Positions 31,097 to 38,605 of a DNA stretch of 49,607 nucleotides are shown here, one piece after another. This DNA comes from Pedobacter agri PB92 (lineage in GTDB: Bacteria; Bacteroidota; Bacteroidia; Sphingobacteriales; Sphingobacteriaceae). The DNA lies in NCBI RefSeq assembly GCF_000258495.1, contig NZ_AJLG01000010.1, positions 1-49,607 on the forward strand, read 5' to 3'. How positions within the stretch are numbered: position 1 is the first letter of the stretch; each line of letters starts with the position of its first letter. The notes under the pieces were generated by a model. It did not search any database. It was not told the origin of the DNA and was given only the letters and a program-made list of their open reading frames with translations. Made by a program: the position numbers and the translations under genes.

Positions 31097-32297
31097 ATGC
31101 CAAAAAATTTCACAAAAAGGTTTGCAGATGCCTGCATCACCAATCAGAAAATTAACCCCATTTGCTGATCAAGCAAAACAAGATGGTAAAAAAGTTTTCC
31201 ACCTTAATATAGGTCAGCCAGATATTGAAACACCAGAAGGAATGTTAAATGCAATTAAAAACATTGATTTCAATGTTTGGGCATATACACCATCTGAAGG
31301 GACTTTAGCCTACCGCTTAAAATTAACCGAATATTACAATAAACTTGGGTATAATATTAAGCCAGAAAACATACTGGTAACTGTTGGTGGCTCTGAAGCC
31401 ATAACTATAGCCATGCAGACCTGCGTAAATGAAGGCGACGAAATTATTATTCCAGAACCGTTTTATGCCAATTACAATGGCTTTGCGTGTATGAGTAATG
31501 TAGTTGTTAAACCAATTTTATCGTACATAGAAAATGGTTTCGCACTGCCACCAATTGCTGAATTTGAAAAGTTAATCACCGATAAAATGAAAGCAATTAT
31601 AATTTGTAATCCGAACAATCCGACTGGGTACTTATATTCAAAAGAAGAGCTGGAAGCTTTGAAAACACTTTGTGTAAAGTACGATTTGTTTTTGTTTTCA
31701 GATGAAGCATACCGCGAATTTTGTTATGATGGGCGTGAGTTTATCTCTCCAATGCATTTGGATGGATTGGATGAGCATGTGGTAATTATGGATACCGTTT
31801 CTAAGCGTTATAGTGCTTGCGGTGCACGCCTAGGCTGCCTAATTACTAAAAATAAAGAGGTAATTGCTTCAGGTTTAAAATTTGCACAGGCGAGGTTAAG
31901 CCCGGGAATGGTTGAACAAATCGCCGGGGCAGCCGCTGTTGATACACCAGATAGCTACTTCGAAAAAGTAAATACAGAGTATACCTTACGCAGAGATACG
32001 CTAGTGAGCAGATTAAATAATATTGAAGGTGTGTTTTGCCCTAACCCTGGTGGCGCCTTTTATGTAGTGGCAAAATTCCCTATTGACGATGCTGACAAAT
32101 TCTGCCAATGGATTTTAGAAGATTTTAGCCATGAAAACCAAACGGTGATGATGGCGCCTGCAACCGGATTTTATTCAACTAAAGGATCAGGAAAAAATGA
32201 GGTAAGAATGGCTTATGTATTGAATACGGAAGAATTAAATAAGGCTATGGATTGTTTGGAAATTGCGCTTCAACAATATCCCGGAAGAACGATTTAA
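31097..32297 (+). CDS. Class I/II PLP-dependent aminotransferase, frameshifted near the start
   Basis: The main frame gives an aspartate-aminotransferase-fold protein: LNIGQPDIETPEG, YTPSEGTLAYR, VGGSEAITIA, CNPNNPTGYLYS, SDEAYREF, and TVSKRYSACGARLGC with the PLP-binding Lys. The C-terminal AFYVVAKFP and substrate Arg region (EVRMAYVL) are intact. In that frame the first start codons are TTG 31122 and ATG 31128, but the frame is open further upstream and reads KISQKGLQMPASPIRK, the normal N-terminus of this family. The expected start ATG 31097 is one base out. Five rather than six A residues at 31102-31107 would give MPKISQKGLQMPASP. It may act in aromatic or aspartate transamination, complementing the aro genes, but specificity is not shown. 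Confidence 0.85.
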
Positions 32298-32316
32298 TCT
32301 CAGTAAAAAAAACTGG

Positions 32317-32353
32317 AAAAGCTCACAACGTAATTGTTGCGAGCTTTTTTTTT
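32317..32353 (+). terminator. Terminator of the aminotransferase gene
   Basis: AGCTC-A-CAAC (32320-32329) pairs with GTTG-C-GAGCT (32336-32345), one internal mismatch, followed by a run of T residues. A leading A-run makes it partly bidirectional. Confidence 0.8.
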
Positions 32354-32584
32354 GACCATACAGTACTGAGATGGATTCCGAGATGTAATTATTTAATGAC
32401 TCCAATACCATCAAATTAGTCCGTCTTGTATGATGTACAGCTACATTTTTATTGGCAATAAAAAATTGCACAGTTATCAGTCACAATTCAGAATTATGAT
32501 GACAAATATCAAAATAATGACGATTTGTAGCTGTAGGCAGTCATGATTCAGCTAATAATGCTACTAAAAATTTAGCTTTACTGT

Positions 32585-32776
32585 ATGAATAAAGAAAGAC
32601 CGATTTCAGGATATATTATGGGGATGGATGATTATGAAATCAAAATGATTAAACTGATTGCAGATGGGTTTACTCATATTGAAATTGGTGAAAAACTTAA
32701 TTTGAAAACAAGTAAAGTTCTAAACCTAAGAAAAAACCTGATTAGCAAAACGCGAACAAAAATATCGCTTCACTAA
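32585..32776 (+). CDS. Small LuxR/GerE-type helix-turn-helix protein
   Basis: A 63-residue protein that is almost only a GerE-like helix-turn-helix: MIKLIADGFTHIEIGEKLNL, then TSKVLNLRKNLISKTRTK. LuxR-type regulators carry this domain at the C-terminus after a receiver or sensor domain. Here nothing precedes it, so it is either a stand-alone small regulator or a remnant. Its codon use looks normal. No partner is adjacent. Confidence 0.55.
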   Translation: MNKERPISGYIMGMDDYEIKMIKLIADGFTHIEIGEKLNLKTSKVLNLRKNLISKTRTKISLH

Positions 32777-33101
32777 TTTCATTTGCATACAAATATGGGA
32801 TACTGAAAGTATAAAAGTCCATTCCTGAACCCATAGGCATCTATAAAGAACTAAATGCGAAAGATGATCAAATAGATCATTCTACAGATCAAAAAACAAG
32901 TAGGAAAACAGTGCTAATCATTTTCTTTTATCATTGTCGATCACTTAATTCTCTAAAAAAAAGCCATTCCTTAATCTGCCAAATTAGATAGCAATAATAT
33001 TCTAATTGATCCCGAGAGCTGGCAGACCTTATAGTCCAAAAAGGCCATTTTTTGTAAAGCCGGATATTACAACCTTTAGGAGTTTTTAAAACTCTAACTA
33101 G
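32777..33101. other. Intergenic region, nothing recognised
   Basis: 325 AT-rich bases between the small helix-turn-helix gene and the exported protein gene. A short repeat of GATCAAATAGATCATTCTACAG-like words is present, but no ORF, RNA gene or strong hairpin. Confidence 0.5.
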
Positions 33102-33473
33102 ATGTACGCTCTTACAATCAAATTATTTATTACGCTGATGATTTTTTCCGCGTTTGCTTTTGGCCAGCAAGTTTACCAATCAGGCAAATATCCCCGTCAA
33201 TCCATCAGACCTCACACTGAAGTGATCAAAGGTACATTAATTGATAAGTTTACAAGTAATGGCTATTTCTGGTACAGCGTGGTAGATCATGATAAGATTT
33301 ATAAAATTAGTGTGATGAAATCGGTATTCGACAGCGCCAATATTCAAAGCAAAGTTTTGCTTGCTAACTGCTTTAAATTATCAAGTAGAAAATGGAAATG
33401 CGAGCCAGCTAAAAAGAAATCTACATTCATGCAAAGAAACGTTTTTTATGCTGATGCTCAGGAAAAAAAGTAA
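33102..33473 (+). CDS. Exported hypothetical protein, 123 residues
   Basis: A signal peptide is evident (KLFITLMIFSAFAFGQQ, cleavage near residue 22). The mature part is about 100 residues, basic at the C-terminus, with two Cys residues (NCFKLSSRKWKCEPAKK) that could form a disulfide. I recognise no family. It is the last chromosomal gene before the prophage boundary, 105 bases before the terminator at 33578. Confidence 0.65.
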   Translation: MYALTIKLFITLMIFSAFAFGQQVYQSGKYPRQSIRPHTEVIKGTLIDKFTSNGYFWYSVVDHDKIYKISVMKSVFDSANIQSKVLLANCFKLSSRKWKCEPAKKKSTFMQRNVFYADAQEKK

Positions 33474-33577
33474 AAACCATAGCATTGCAATATGCTTTTA
33501 ATGTGTGCCGTAATTGATCCTATGCGTGTGGAAAATTAATTTAAGTCCTGATTGTAGAATATTTGAATAATTATAAT

Positions 33578-33615
33578 AAAAAAGACCCACATAATTTAAT
33601 ATGTGAGTCTTTTTT
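33578..33615. terminator. Bidirectional terminator at the prophage edge
   Basis: A-run plus GACCCACAT (33578-33592) pairs with ATGTGAGTC plus T-run (33601-33615), one internal mismatch. It works on the plus strand for the exported protein gene. On the minus strand it would follow the tRNA or tmRNA gene whose 3' end abuts it. The right arm (ATATGTGAGT) can also pair with ACTCACATAT at 33635-33644 on the phage side. Confidence 0.75.
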
Positions 33616-33633
33616 CGGTGGAGCCGAAGGGAT
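33616..33633 (-). other. Prophage attachment site: 3' end of a tRNA or tmRNA
   Basis: Read on the minus strand this is ATCCCTTCGGCTCCACCG, the look of a T-arm 3' strand, a seven-base acceptor strand and a partial CCA end. Directly beyond it lies the terminator, so it is the end of an RNA gene whose 5' part is absent. That is what is left at the far end of a prophage integrated into a tRNA or tmRNA 3' end. The intact gene should lie beyond the right edge of the window. Which RNA it is cannot be told. Confidence 0.6.
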
Positions 33634-33720
33634 AACTCACATATGATTTAGTAATCTGTGCATCAAATAATTACATGAACGCAAAGATTTTTAGGGTACT
33701 TTTTTGCTACCATTTTTAAT

Positions 33721-33756
33721 AAAAAACATGCAAACAGGGTTTTCCTACTTGCATGT
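33721..33756 (-). terminator. Terminator at the end of the prophage late operon
   Basis: ACATGCAA (33726-33733) and TTGCATGT (33749-33756) form a perfect 8-bp stem. On the minus strand it is followed by TTTTTT (33721-33726). The remaining sequence from 33634 to 33817 is AT-rich with no gene. Confidence 0.7.
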
Positions 33757-33817
33757 CAATTCTGGGATAAATATATAAAATTGTAACTATTTTCTCTTCT
33801 TTAACTTTTCATATTTC

Positions 33818-33931
33818 TTATGAAACCGCACCATTAATGGTAACTCTCAAAACTTCATCAATCTGTTCAATATTGACTTTCATTATTTCGATAATACCTG
33901 GTTTGGTGCAATCTAATTCGTAAGTTGTCAT
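33818..33931 (-). CDS. Small prophage protein, 37 residues
   Basis: ATG 33931 to TAA 33818-33820. The product begins MTTYELDCTKPGIIEI and ends VTINGAVS; it is soluble and unrecognised. It is the last ORF of the prophage late operon, before the terminator at 33721, and is spaced 29 bases after the previous stop. The composition looks protein-like, but there is no other support. Confidence 0.45.
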   Translation of the reverse strand: MTTYELDCTKPGIIEIMKVNIEQIDEVLRVTINGAVS

Positions 33932-33960
33932 ATTAGATATTTATTTATAGACATTGAAAT

Positions 33961-34203
33961 TTACTTAATAGTTTGGTTTCTAACATAATCCAATAATGGT
34001 TCAAGATCACCTGCTGAATATTCAGTGTTTGAATTTTGCAATCGTACGTGCCATCCTGTAGTATAATAACCAATTACACCCCAATAGCCATTATTAACCA
34101 TTAGATGATACGTTCTACTTCCCCCACCATTGGGTGAGGAAATGGAAACTATCTTATCACCATCCGGAAACGCACCAATAAAAGTTATCGATACTAGGTA
34201 CAT
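33961..34203 (-). CDS. Prophage hypothetical protein, 80 residues
   Basis: A short, aromatic-rich protein (NNGYWGVIGYYTTGWHVRLQ) with predicted beta strands and no signal peptide. Its start overlaps the end of the upstream gene by 10 bases, so the two are co-translated. Both proteins have a central strand pattern followed by a glycine-rich turn and end with a short amphipathic helix (LLDYVRNQTIK; IIDCVKNGLCT), suggesting that they are distant paralogues. The family is unknown. Confidence 0.6.
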   Translation of the reverse strand: MYLVSITFIGAFPDGDKIVSISSPNGGGSRTYHLMVNNGYWGVIGYYTTGWHVRLQNSNTEYSAGDLEPLLDYVRNQTIK

Positions 34204-34424
34204 AACCCATTTTTAACACAGTCGATAATACGTGCATAGATTACAGGGGGTATTGGGGTTTGTCCTGTCAGCGAGTATTCACCATTCTTTCTAATAACAT
34301 AACCTTTGAAAGCATTATTGATGTTGATCCTAAACAAGTTTTCATCTCCTTTGACCTGCTCAATTGTGATGAGGTCTGCTCCGATTTTAAGGTTTTTTGT
34401 TTCAGTTGCTGCTTTACTTTTCAT
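34194..34424 (-). CDS. Prophage hypothetical protein, 76 residues
   Basis: A small soluble protein with beta-strand pattern (LITIEQVKGDENLFRININ, GYVIRKNGEYSL) and a C-terminal helix. Its ATG overlaps the stop of the upstream 125-residue gene (ATGA), and its own end overlaps the next gene by 10 bases. It is possibly paralogous to its downstream neighbour. The family is unknown. Confidence 0.6.
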   Translation of the reverse strand: MKSKAATETKNLKIGADLITIEQVKGDENLFRININNAFKGYVIRKNGEYSLTGQTPIPPVIYARIIDCVKNGLCT

Positions 34425-34798
34425 TTAAATTTATTTTTTGATTTCTGTTGATAATAGTCGATGACGCGTTGTGTAAATGCTTCGCCTCGTTCACGTAGTT
34501 CCTTGGTTTCGGCTTCAAACTTTGTCAGCTTATCAGCCAGAGTTTTGTGATATGCTTTAATGCCCTTGTTTGGATCTATAATGAAAATATTCTGTAATAG
34601 AGTTCGAATGTTAATGTCCGTATCTCTATGATTGGCATATTTCTCGTGAAACTCTTCAGGTGTGTACCATTCGTTGTTTAGTTTATTGTACAGCCAGCAG
34701 TTAGCCCTCTTAGCCTCCGCAACAATCGACATACTAGTGTATACACCAGATTTTTTATCATTCGTGTTTACCTGAGGCGGATCATTTACTATTCTCAT
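34421..34798 (-). CDS. Prophage hypothetical protein, about 125 residues
   Basis: Helix-rich soluble protein with an aromatic segment (NCWLYNKLNNEWYTPEEFHEKY) and a long charged C-terminal helix. The frame opens further upstream, at 34849 and 34864, but those starts lie in or against the terminator hairpin at 34850-34876, so ATG 34798 (MRIVNDPP) is preferred. It overlaps the next gene by 4 bases. No family is recognised; the position after the lysis genes suggests an accessory or late regulatory gene. Confidence 0.6.
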   Translation of the reverse strand: MRIVNDPPQVNTNDKKSGVYTSMSIVAEAKRANCWLYNKLNNEWYTPEEFHEKYANHRDTDINIRTLLQNIFIIDPNKGIKAYHKTLADKLTKFEAETKELRERGEAFTQRVIDYYQQKSKNKFK

Positions 34799-34849
34799 AG
34801 CGCAAAGTTTACTAATATTTTTAGCAATCGCAAGAAAAGTTTTACGCAT

Positions 34850-34876
34850 AAAAAAGCCTTCCATTTCTGAAAGGCT
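34850..34876 (-). terminator. Terminator after the lysis cassette
   Basis: AGCCTT (34855-34860) and AAGGCT (34871-34876) form a 6-bp stem with a 10-base loop. On the minus strand a run of T residues follows. It lies about 135 bases past the spanin gene stop. Confidence 0.6.
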
Positions 34877-35009
34877 CTAATGTCATCCCTCTATCCAGAT
34901 GGGCAGTAATTACTTACTGAAAAGTCTTTAAATCGTCCCGTGATTTAATATTTGTAAAGGTAAAGTGTGAAGTTAAGTTTACAAATAGCACAAATGGGCT
35001 ATGCTAAAA

Positions 35010-35558
35010 TCACTTCTTAATCACAACGTACAATACGATTCCTGCAATAGCTCCCATTCCTAACCATGCCCACAAACCAATCAAGGTTGGCTCACTTTCT
35101 TTCTTTACCGCTGTGCTGGATTGCTTAAGTGTTGATTTACCAGCTTGCTCGGTAGCACCTGACTTGGTTACATCCTTTTCTATTGTTGTGGTTCGATCAA
35201 ATTGAAAAGGTATGTGTTGAGGTTTGACAATTGCCGTGGTTGTTAATATGCCATTACTATCTAAAACCATTTTAACATCGACCAGGTCATTACTAATTGC
35301 AGTCAGTCCGTTGACTAAGCTATCCATGTTCAAACCGATCCGAACCGACCCGCTAACTGTCTGCTGGTTGGTCGTCACTGAGGTATCAGCTTTTTCCTTA
35401 ATAGTGATCTTGCTTTTATCGGTAACCGATTCAGATGATCTAACCGTACTTTCAATTGAGGACTGTGAACTGGTCAGCAATTTATCTTTTGATGATTTCC
35501 GAAAAATACCACAGCTACTTAATGAGCAAATAGCAATTATGAATAGTAACTTTCTCAT
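35010..35558 (-). CDS. Lipoprotein with C-terminal membrane helix, probable unimolecular spanin
   Basis: A 182-residue protein with a lipoprotein signal (MRKLLFIIAICSLSSC; lipobox LSSC, lipidated Cys16) and a single membrane helix at the very C-terminus (about 158-180, LIGLWAWLGMGAIAGIVLYVV, ending KK). The stretch between is polar and rich in Ser/Thr, with predicted strands. This is the architecture of u-spanins such as phage T1 gp11, which tie the outer membrane to the inner membrane and fuse them in the last step of lysis. The gene order (endolysin, two small membrane or exported proteins, this gene) supports a lysis role. Its ATG overlaps the previous stop (ATGA). The architecture is seen; the function is inferred. 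Confidence 0.65.
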   Translation of the reverse strand: MRKLLFIIAICSLSSCGIFRKSSKDKLLTSSQSSIESTVRSSESVTDKSKITIKEKADTSVTTNQQTVSGSVRIGLNMDSLVNGLTAISNDLVDVKMVLDSNGILTTTAIVKPQHIPFQFDRTTTIEKDVTKSGATEQAGKSTLKQSSTAVKKESEPTLIGLWAWLGMGAIAGIVLYVVIKK

Positions 35559-35728
35559 AACTTATGAATTAAACTATCCAGTTCATGCAGGCCAATTGCC
35601 AGGCTGTCAACCTTTGTATTTATAGGAATAACATTTGATTGTTTGATAATCGGCTTAATTGGTTCAACCCTTCTGGATGATCCAGCTAAGCATACAAGCA
35701 TTACCGGTATAATTAAGATCTTTTTCAT
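35555..35728 (-). CDS. Small exported prophage protein, 57 residues
   Basis: ATG 35728 to TGA 35555-35557. The N-terminus is a hydrophobic signal-like segment (KKILIIPVMLVCLAG) and the remainder is a short polar tail with a predicted helix (VDSLAIGLHELDSLIHKL). A Cys is at residue 13, but the residues before it do not make a proper lipobox. It overlaps both neighbours by ATGA junctions, so all three are translated together. Size and position suit an outer-membrane spanin subunit or a small lysis regulator. It is short and easily missed. Confidence 0.6.
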   Translation of the reverse strand: MKKILIIPVMLVCLAGSSRRVEPIKPIIKQSNVIPINTKVDSLAIGLHELDSLIHKL

Positions 35729-36084
35729 TTCTTCTTATTAAAATATTGTTTAACTGATTCTACCGTACCATTGATATTGATAAGGGACGTATCAACATTT
35801 TTAATAACACTGTCCTGTTGAGCCTTAATTGGGGCGATCTGCCTAGTTGTTTCCCGCTGAACACTTCGTCTTACTTCTTCAATCATTTCCTTGTTGGCTG
35901 ATTTCTCATCACTCAACCTCGCTTCCTGAAGATCGCTGTTCATATTTATCAGCATGATATTTAGGCCTACTGAAAGCACAAGCAAAGTAGCCAGTGGATT
36001 TTCTTTAATTGCCAGATACAACCTATCAAACATCCTTTCGATCCATGCTCCCTTTCTATCGATTACATCTTCTTTCTCTGACAT
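35725..36084 (-). CDS. Prophage membrane protein with coiled coil: holin or inner-membrane spanin candidate
   Basis: A 119-residue protein with a charged N-terminus, one membrane helix (about 30-48, PLATLLVLSVGLNIMLINM) and a long charged helix with heptads (50-115), ending in Lys residues. A single N-terminal helix followed by a coiled coil is the look of Rz-type i-spanins. In Bacteroidota phages such proteins are also annotated as holins. It lies between the endolysin gene and two small exported proteins, all coupled by ATGA overlaps. Lysis function is likely; which role cannot be settled. Confidence 0.6.
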   Translation of the reverse strand: MSEKEDVIDRKGAWIERMFDRLYLAIKENPLATLLVLSVGLNIMLINMNSDLQEARLSDEKSANKEMIEEVRRSVQRETTRQIAPIKAQQDSVIKNVDTSLININGTVESVKQYFNKKK

Positions 36085-36160
36085 TTATTTACGGGATGAT
36101 ATTTATAAAATGGTTTATTAATCGATTTGTTGATGAGAGTGATTTACTAAACTTTGTTAG

Positions 36161-36628
36161 TTATCCTTTAACCTGAAAGTGCATCCAATCATAGTTTTTC
36201 TCACGTCCTAAACTTTCCCATCCATGTTTGTAAAAAATATCGATCATTGGTTTATATTCTGGCCGGGCAAAACGTGCTGTTTTGGAAGTTTCCCGCAAAA
36301 GGTTTCTATCAGGATCTAAATCAATGGCGATGCCCCAGGAGTGTAATGATAATTCAGAACCGCCACGCATTTCACGATAATTGAAGCAACCGCCATAATC
36401 ATCCAATTGCAAGCGTTTAACTTCAGCTAATCCATAGTGAGCAAGAATATCAGTAAATATTGCAACTAACGATTTTGCCACCTCTTTATGACATTGGATA
36501 GAGTTAACGTATGTTTTGGTTTCCCAGTTCAAAAACATGGGATAAGGAAGTTTAATCGTGGTCAAATAACCTGCGCCAGTTTTATTTGGCTTGCCATATT
36601 TTGCTAAGGCTTGTTTTGATGTAAGCAT
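36161..36628 (-). CDS. M15 family metallopeptidase, phage endolysin
   Basis: A 155-residue zinc peptidase of the M15 (VanY/L-alanyl-D-glutamate endopeptidase-like) family. Zinc ligands are His96 and Asp103 in [13 protein letters not shown] and His150 in [18 protein letters not shown] precedes them, as in other phage members. It would cut peptidoglycan peptide stems at lysis. No signal peptide is present, so release depends on a holin. The frame also opens at 36649, but that start lies inside a terminator hairpin, so ATG 36628 (MLTSKQ) is chosen. It heads the lysis cassette. Confidence 0.82.
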   Translation of the reverse strand: MLTSKQALAKYGKPNKTGAGYLTTIKLPYPMFLNWETKTYVNSIQCHKEVAKSLVAIFTDILAHYGLAEVKRLQLDDYGGCFNYREMRGGSELSLHSWGIAIDLDPDRNLLRETSKTARFARPEYKPMIDIFYKHGWESLGREKNYDWMHFQVKG

Positions 36629-36633
36629 AAAAC

Positions 36634-36668
36634 AAAAATACCCAACCATACATTCATGATTGGGTATT
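36634..36668 (-). terminator. Terminator between tail and lysis genes
   Basis: AATACCCAACCAT (36637-36649) pairs with ATGATTGGGTATT (36656-36668), one mismatch, and on the minus strand T-rich sequence follows (TTTTTGTTTT). It would reduce or separate transcription of the lysis genes. Confidence 0.65.
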
Positions 36669-36696
36669 CATATTTACCTAACTAAAGCAGTAAGCC

Positions 36697-38604
36697 TTAT
36701 TCTATAATCACTCCGGTTTCGCAATCTCCACTTCCAGCAATCGAACCGCTAGAATAATAATCAATATGTGCACCCGGGCCACTGCTAGTATAATAGAATC
36801 CATTAGGAATATATTCATTCCCAGCTTCGTAATTTCTCACATACACTTTATTATCTACATTATTGAGATAACCAATAATATCGTTGTCAGGATTTCGTAC
36901 ATAATCCGGTCTCGAAATAAAGGTGCATGTTTGGGGGTAATTGGTTCTAGCGTATGTCAAAAATCTAAGCGGAGTATAAGTAACTGGACCACTATTTACA
37001 CATCTTCCCAATGCATCTGCGTTTGCCTGGCCATCAACATTGAATGAAAGATCGAGATATCCCTGGTTCATAGCATCAGCGTAACTAATAATTGAAGTAT
37101 ACTTACGTTCAAATTTTACAGCTTCACCTATAAACCCAATCCCACATCCCTGTTTCTGGAACGTTCCTATTCTTGAAAACACGTAAATTCCTGGGCTTTG
37201 AATTGGTGGTTTAGGTTGTCCACTCTGAGCCTGCTTAATCTGCTGCCTGATTAACCTGGTGTATGGATCAATAATTGGATAGTCAGATAGTGTGAGTTCA
37301 TTATCCCACTCACTTCTTGCATAGAAAGTTTTAAATGACTCAATAGGGATTAACCTATCAACTCCTAACGGTCCATCAATCAGTCTGACCTGATCAGCAA
37401 CTTCCAGTTTAATAGCTTGCCTTTTGAAGTGCATTCTATCAGGGGTAACCGCATAGTTACGCTTGTGGAAGTTATTGGCTTTGTAATAATCTAAACCAAA
37501 ATCGTACAATTGTTGCTCTGCCAATTGCACTAATTCAGCCGGCGGATCCATGTCAACAATGATGAATGTATCGCCAACTTCTGCATGCAAATCCTGACTT
37601 GGAATTTCTAAATCCTTTTCGCTTTCGACTTTATTGACAACAAATGTTTTATTGGTATTATCGTATGATGCCACCTCTATTTCATAACCGGCAAGCAAGC
37701 CCGTCTGGAAAATAACCTTTGCGGTGAGCACTGGCAGCAATTGATCATTCAAATTAAATGGCATCGCTGATGCACTGAAAGAAAATTCATTTCCGACAGA
37801 TGTAACCGTCCCCAAGTATTGCGGGAAAATTTCAGGGAAAGTTATAGTTTCCTCATTTAATGGTAAGGTCGTTGGCAACTCAATTGGATTATCCAACTGA
37901 AGCGTGTTTGCATAGTTACGATATCCGGCAGGAAGATTACGGGAGCCACCGAATACTGACAAGCGGGTTATTGGTGCAGACTCATCATCCTGGGGTGATC
38001 TGATTATATTGTATAATCCGTTACCCTGGCCATACTTGAAAATCAATCCATTATTCTTTGCCTTACTGGTAAAGTTCATTTGGTTGCCATTCATCCAAAA
38101 TTCGGTCTGGAATTCGCTCACTAATTGAGCGATAGCGCTAAGGCAATTTAAATTATCGAAACTTATATTCCTTGCCTCCGTAACTTCCACGGTTCCAATT
38201 GTCCATTTGCCTGGGTTATCCCTGTCAAGGTTCATCTTAATCAATCCAACGAAAACAGAAAGATCACCCATTATGGTAAATGCTTTCTCCTTCAGGTTAT
38301 TGGTTGGATTAAGGAAAAAGTATTTCACCCGCTTCATCTTGTAATGCTCTGCTTCGAAAACGCACTGAAAACGATGTTTACGAGAATCAATCTTCTCAAC
38401 TGTTGGTGGTTTGGAAATCAATGAATATGTGGTTCCCAATATTTCTACACTATCATCCAATTGCAGATCAGTGGGGGTATCACCAATCTGCACCCAGTTT
38501 AATGTCGCAAAGTCAATCCCATTACGTTGTTTTTGAACATAGTCACCAAGATCCGGCGGGATGTTGGTGAGGATAGGCGTGTTGCCTCGTTTAATGGTTA
38601 GCAT
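36697..38604 (-). CDS. Phage tail tip protein with DUF5977 domain
   Basis: A 635-residue protein. The N-terminal 440 residues resemble baseplate hub or tail-associated proteins of siphoviruses: FEAEHYKMKRVKYFF, then a hub-like core ending QAIKLEVADQVRLIDGP. Residues about 480-540 form a DUF5977 domain (QGCGIGFIGEAVKFERKYTS, then DGQANADALGRC), a module often carried by exposed Bacteroidota proteins. The C-terminal 90 residues are aromatic and glycine-rich with strands, as in host-contact domains. It most likely sits at the tail tip and contacts the host surface. The next gene upstream ends 1 base before it, so they are co-transcribed. Confidence 0.65.
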   Translation of the reverse strand: MLTIKRGNTPILTNIPPDLGDYVQKQRNGIDFATLNWVQIGDTPTDLQLDDSVEILGTTYSLISKPPTVEKIDSRKHRFQCVFEAEHYKMKRVKYFFLNPTNNLKEKAFTIMGDLSVFVGLIKMNLDRDNPGKWTIGTVEVTEARNISFDNLNCLSAIAQLVSEFQTEFWMNGNQMNFTSKAKNNGLIFKYGQGNGLYNIIRSPQDDESAPITRLSVFGGSRNLPAGYRNYANTLQLDNPIELPTTLPLNEETITFPEIFPQYLGTVTSVGNEFSFSASAMPFNLNDQLLPVLTAKVIFQTGLLAGYEIEVASYDNTNKTFVVNKVESEKDLEIPSQDLHAEVGDTFIIVDMDPPAELVQLAEQQLYDFGLDYYKANNFHKRNYAVTPDRMHFKRQAIKLEVADQVRLIDGPLGVDRLIPIESFKTFYARSEWDNELTLSDYPIIDPYTRLIRQQIKQAQSGQPKPPIQSPGIYVFSRIGTFQKQGCGIGFIGEAVKFERKYTSIISYADAMNQGYLDLSFNVDGQANADALGRCVNSGPVTYTPLRFLTYARTNYPQTCTFISRPDYVRNPDNDIIGYLNNVDNKVYVRNYEAGNEYIPNGFYYTSSGPGAHIDYYSSGSIAGSGDCETGVIIE

Positions 38605-38605
38605 G

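Noticed and set aside
32235..32471. 78-residue minus-strand frame after the aminotransferase
   Set aside because: It overlaps the aminotransferase 3' end and its terminator and has no protein-like composition.
34799..34864. Upstream start (MEGFFMRK) for the 34421 gene
   Set aside because: The extension is encoded by the terminator hairpin of the preceding gene.
36629..36649. Upstream start (MVGYFCF) for the endolysin
   Set aside because: The extra residues lie in the terminator stem at 36637-36668, and M15 phage enzymes begin near MLTSKQ.
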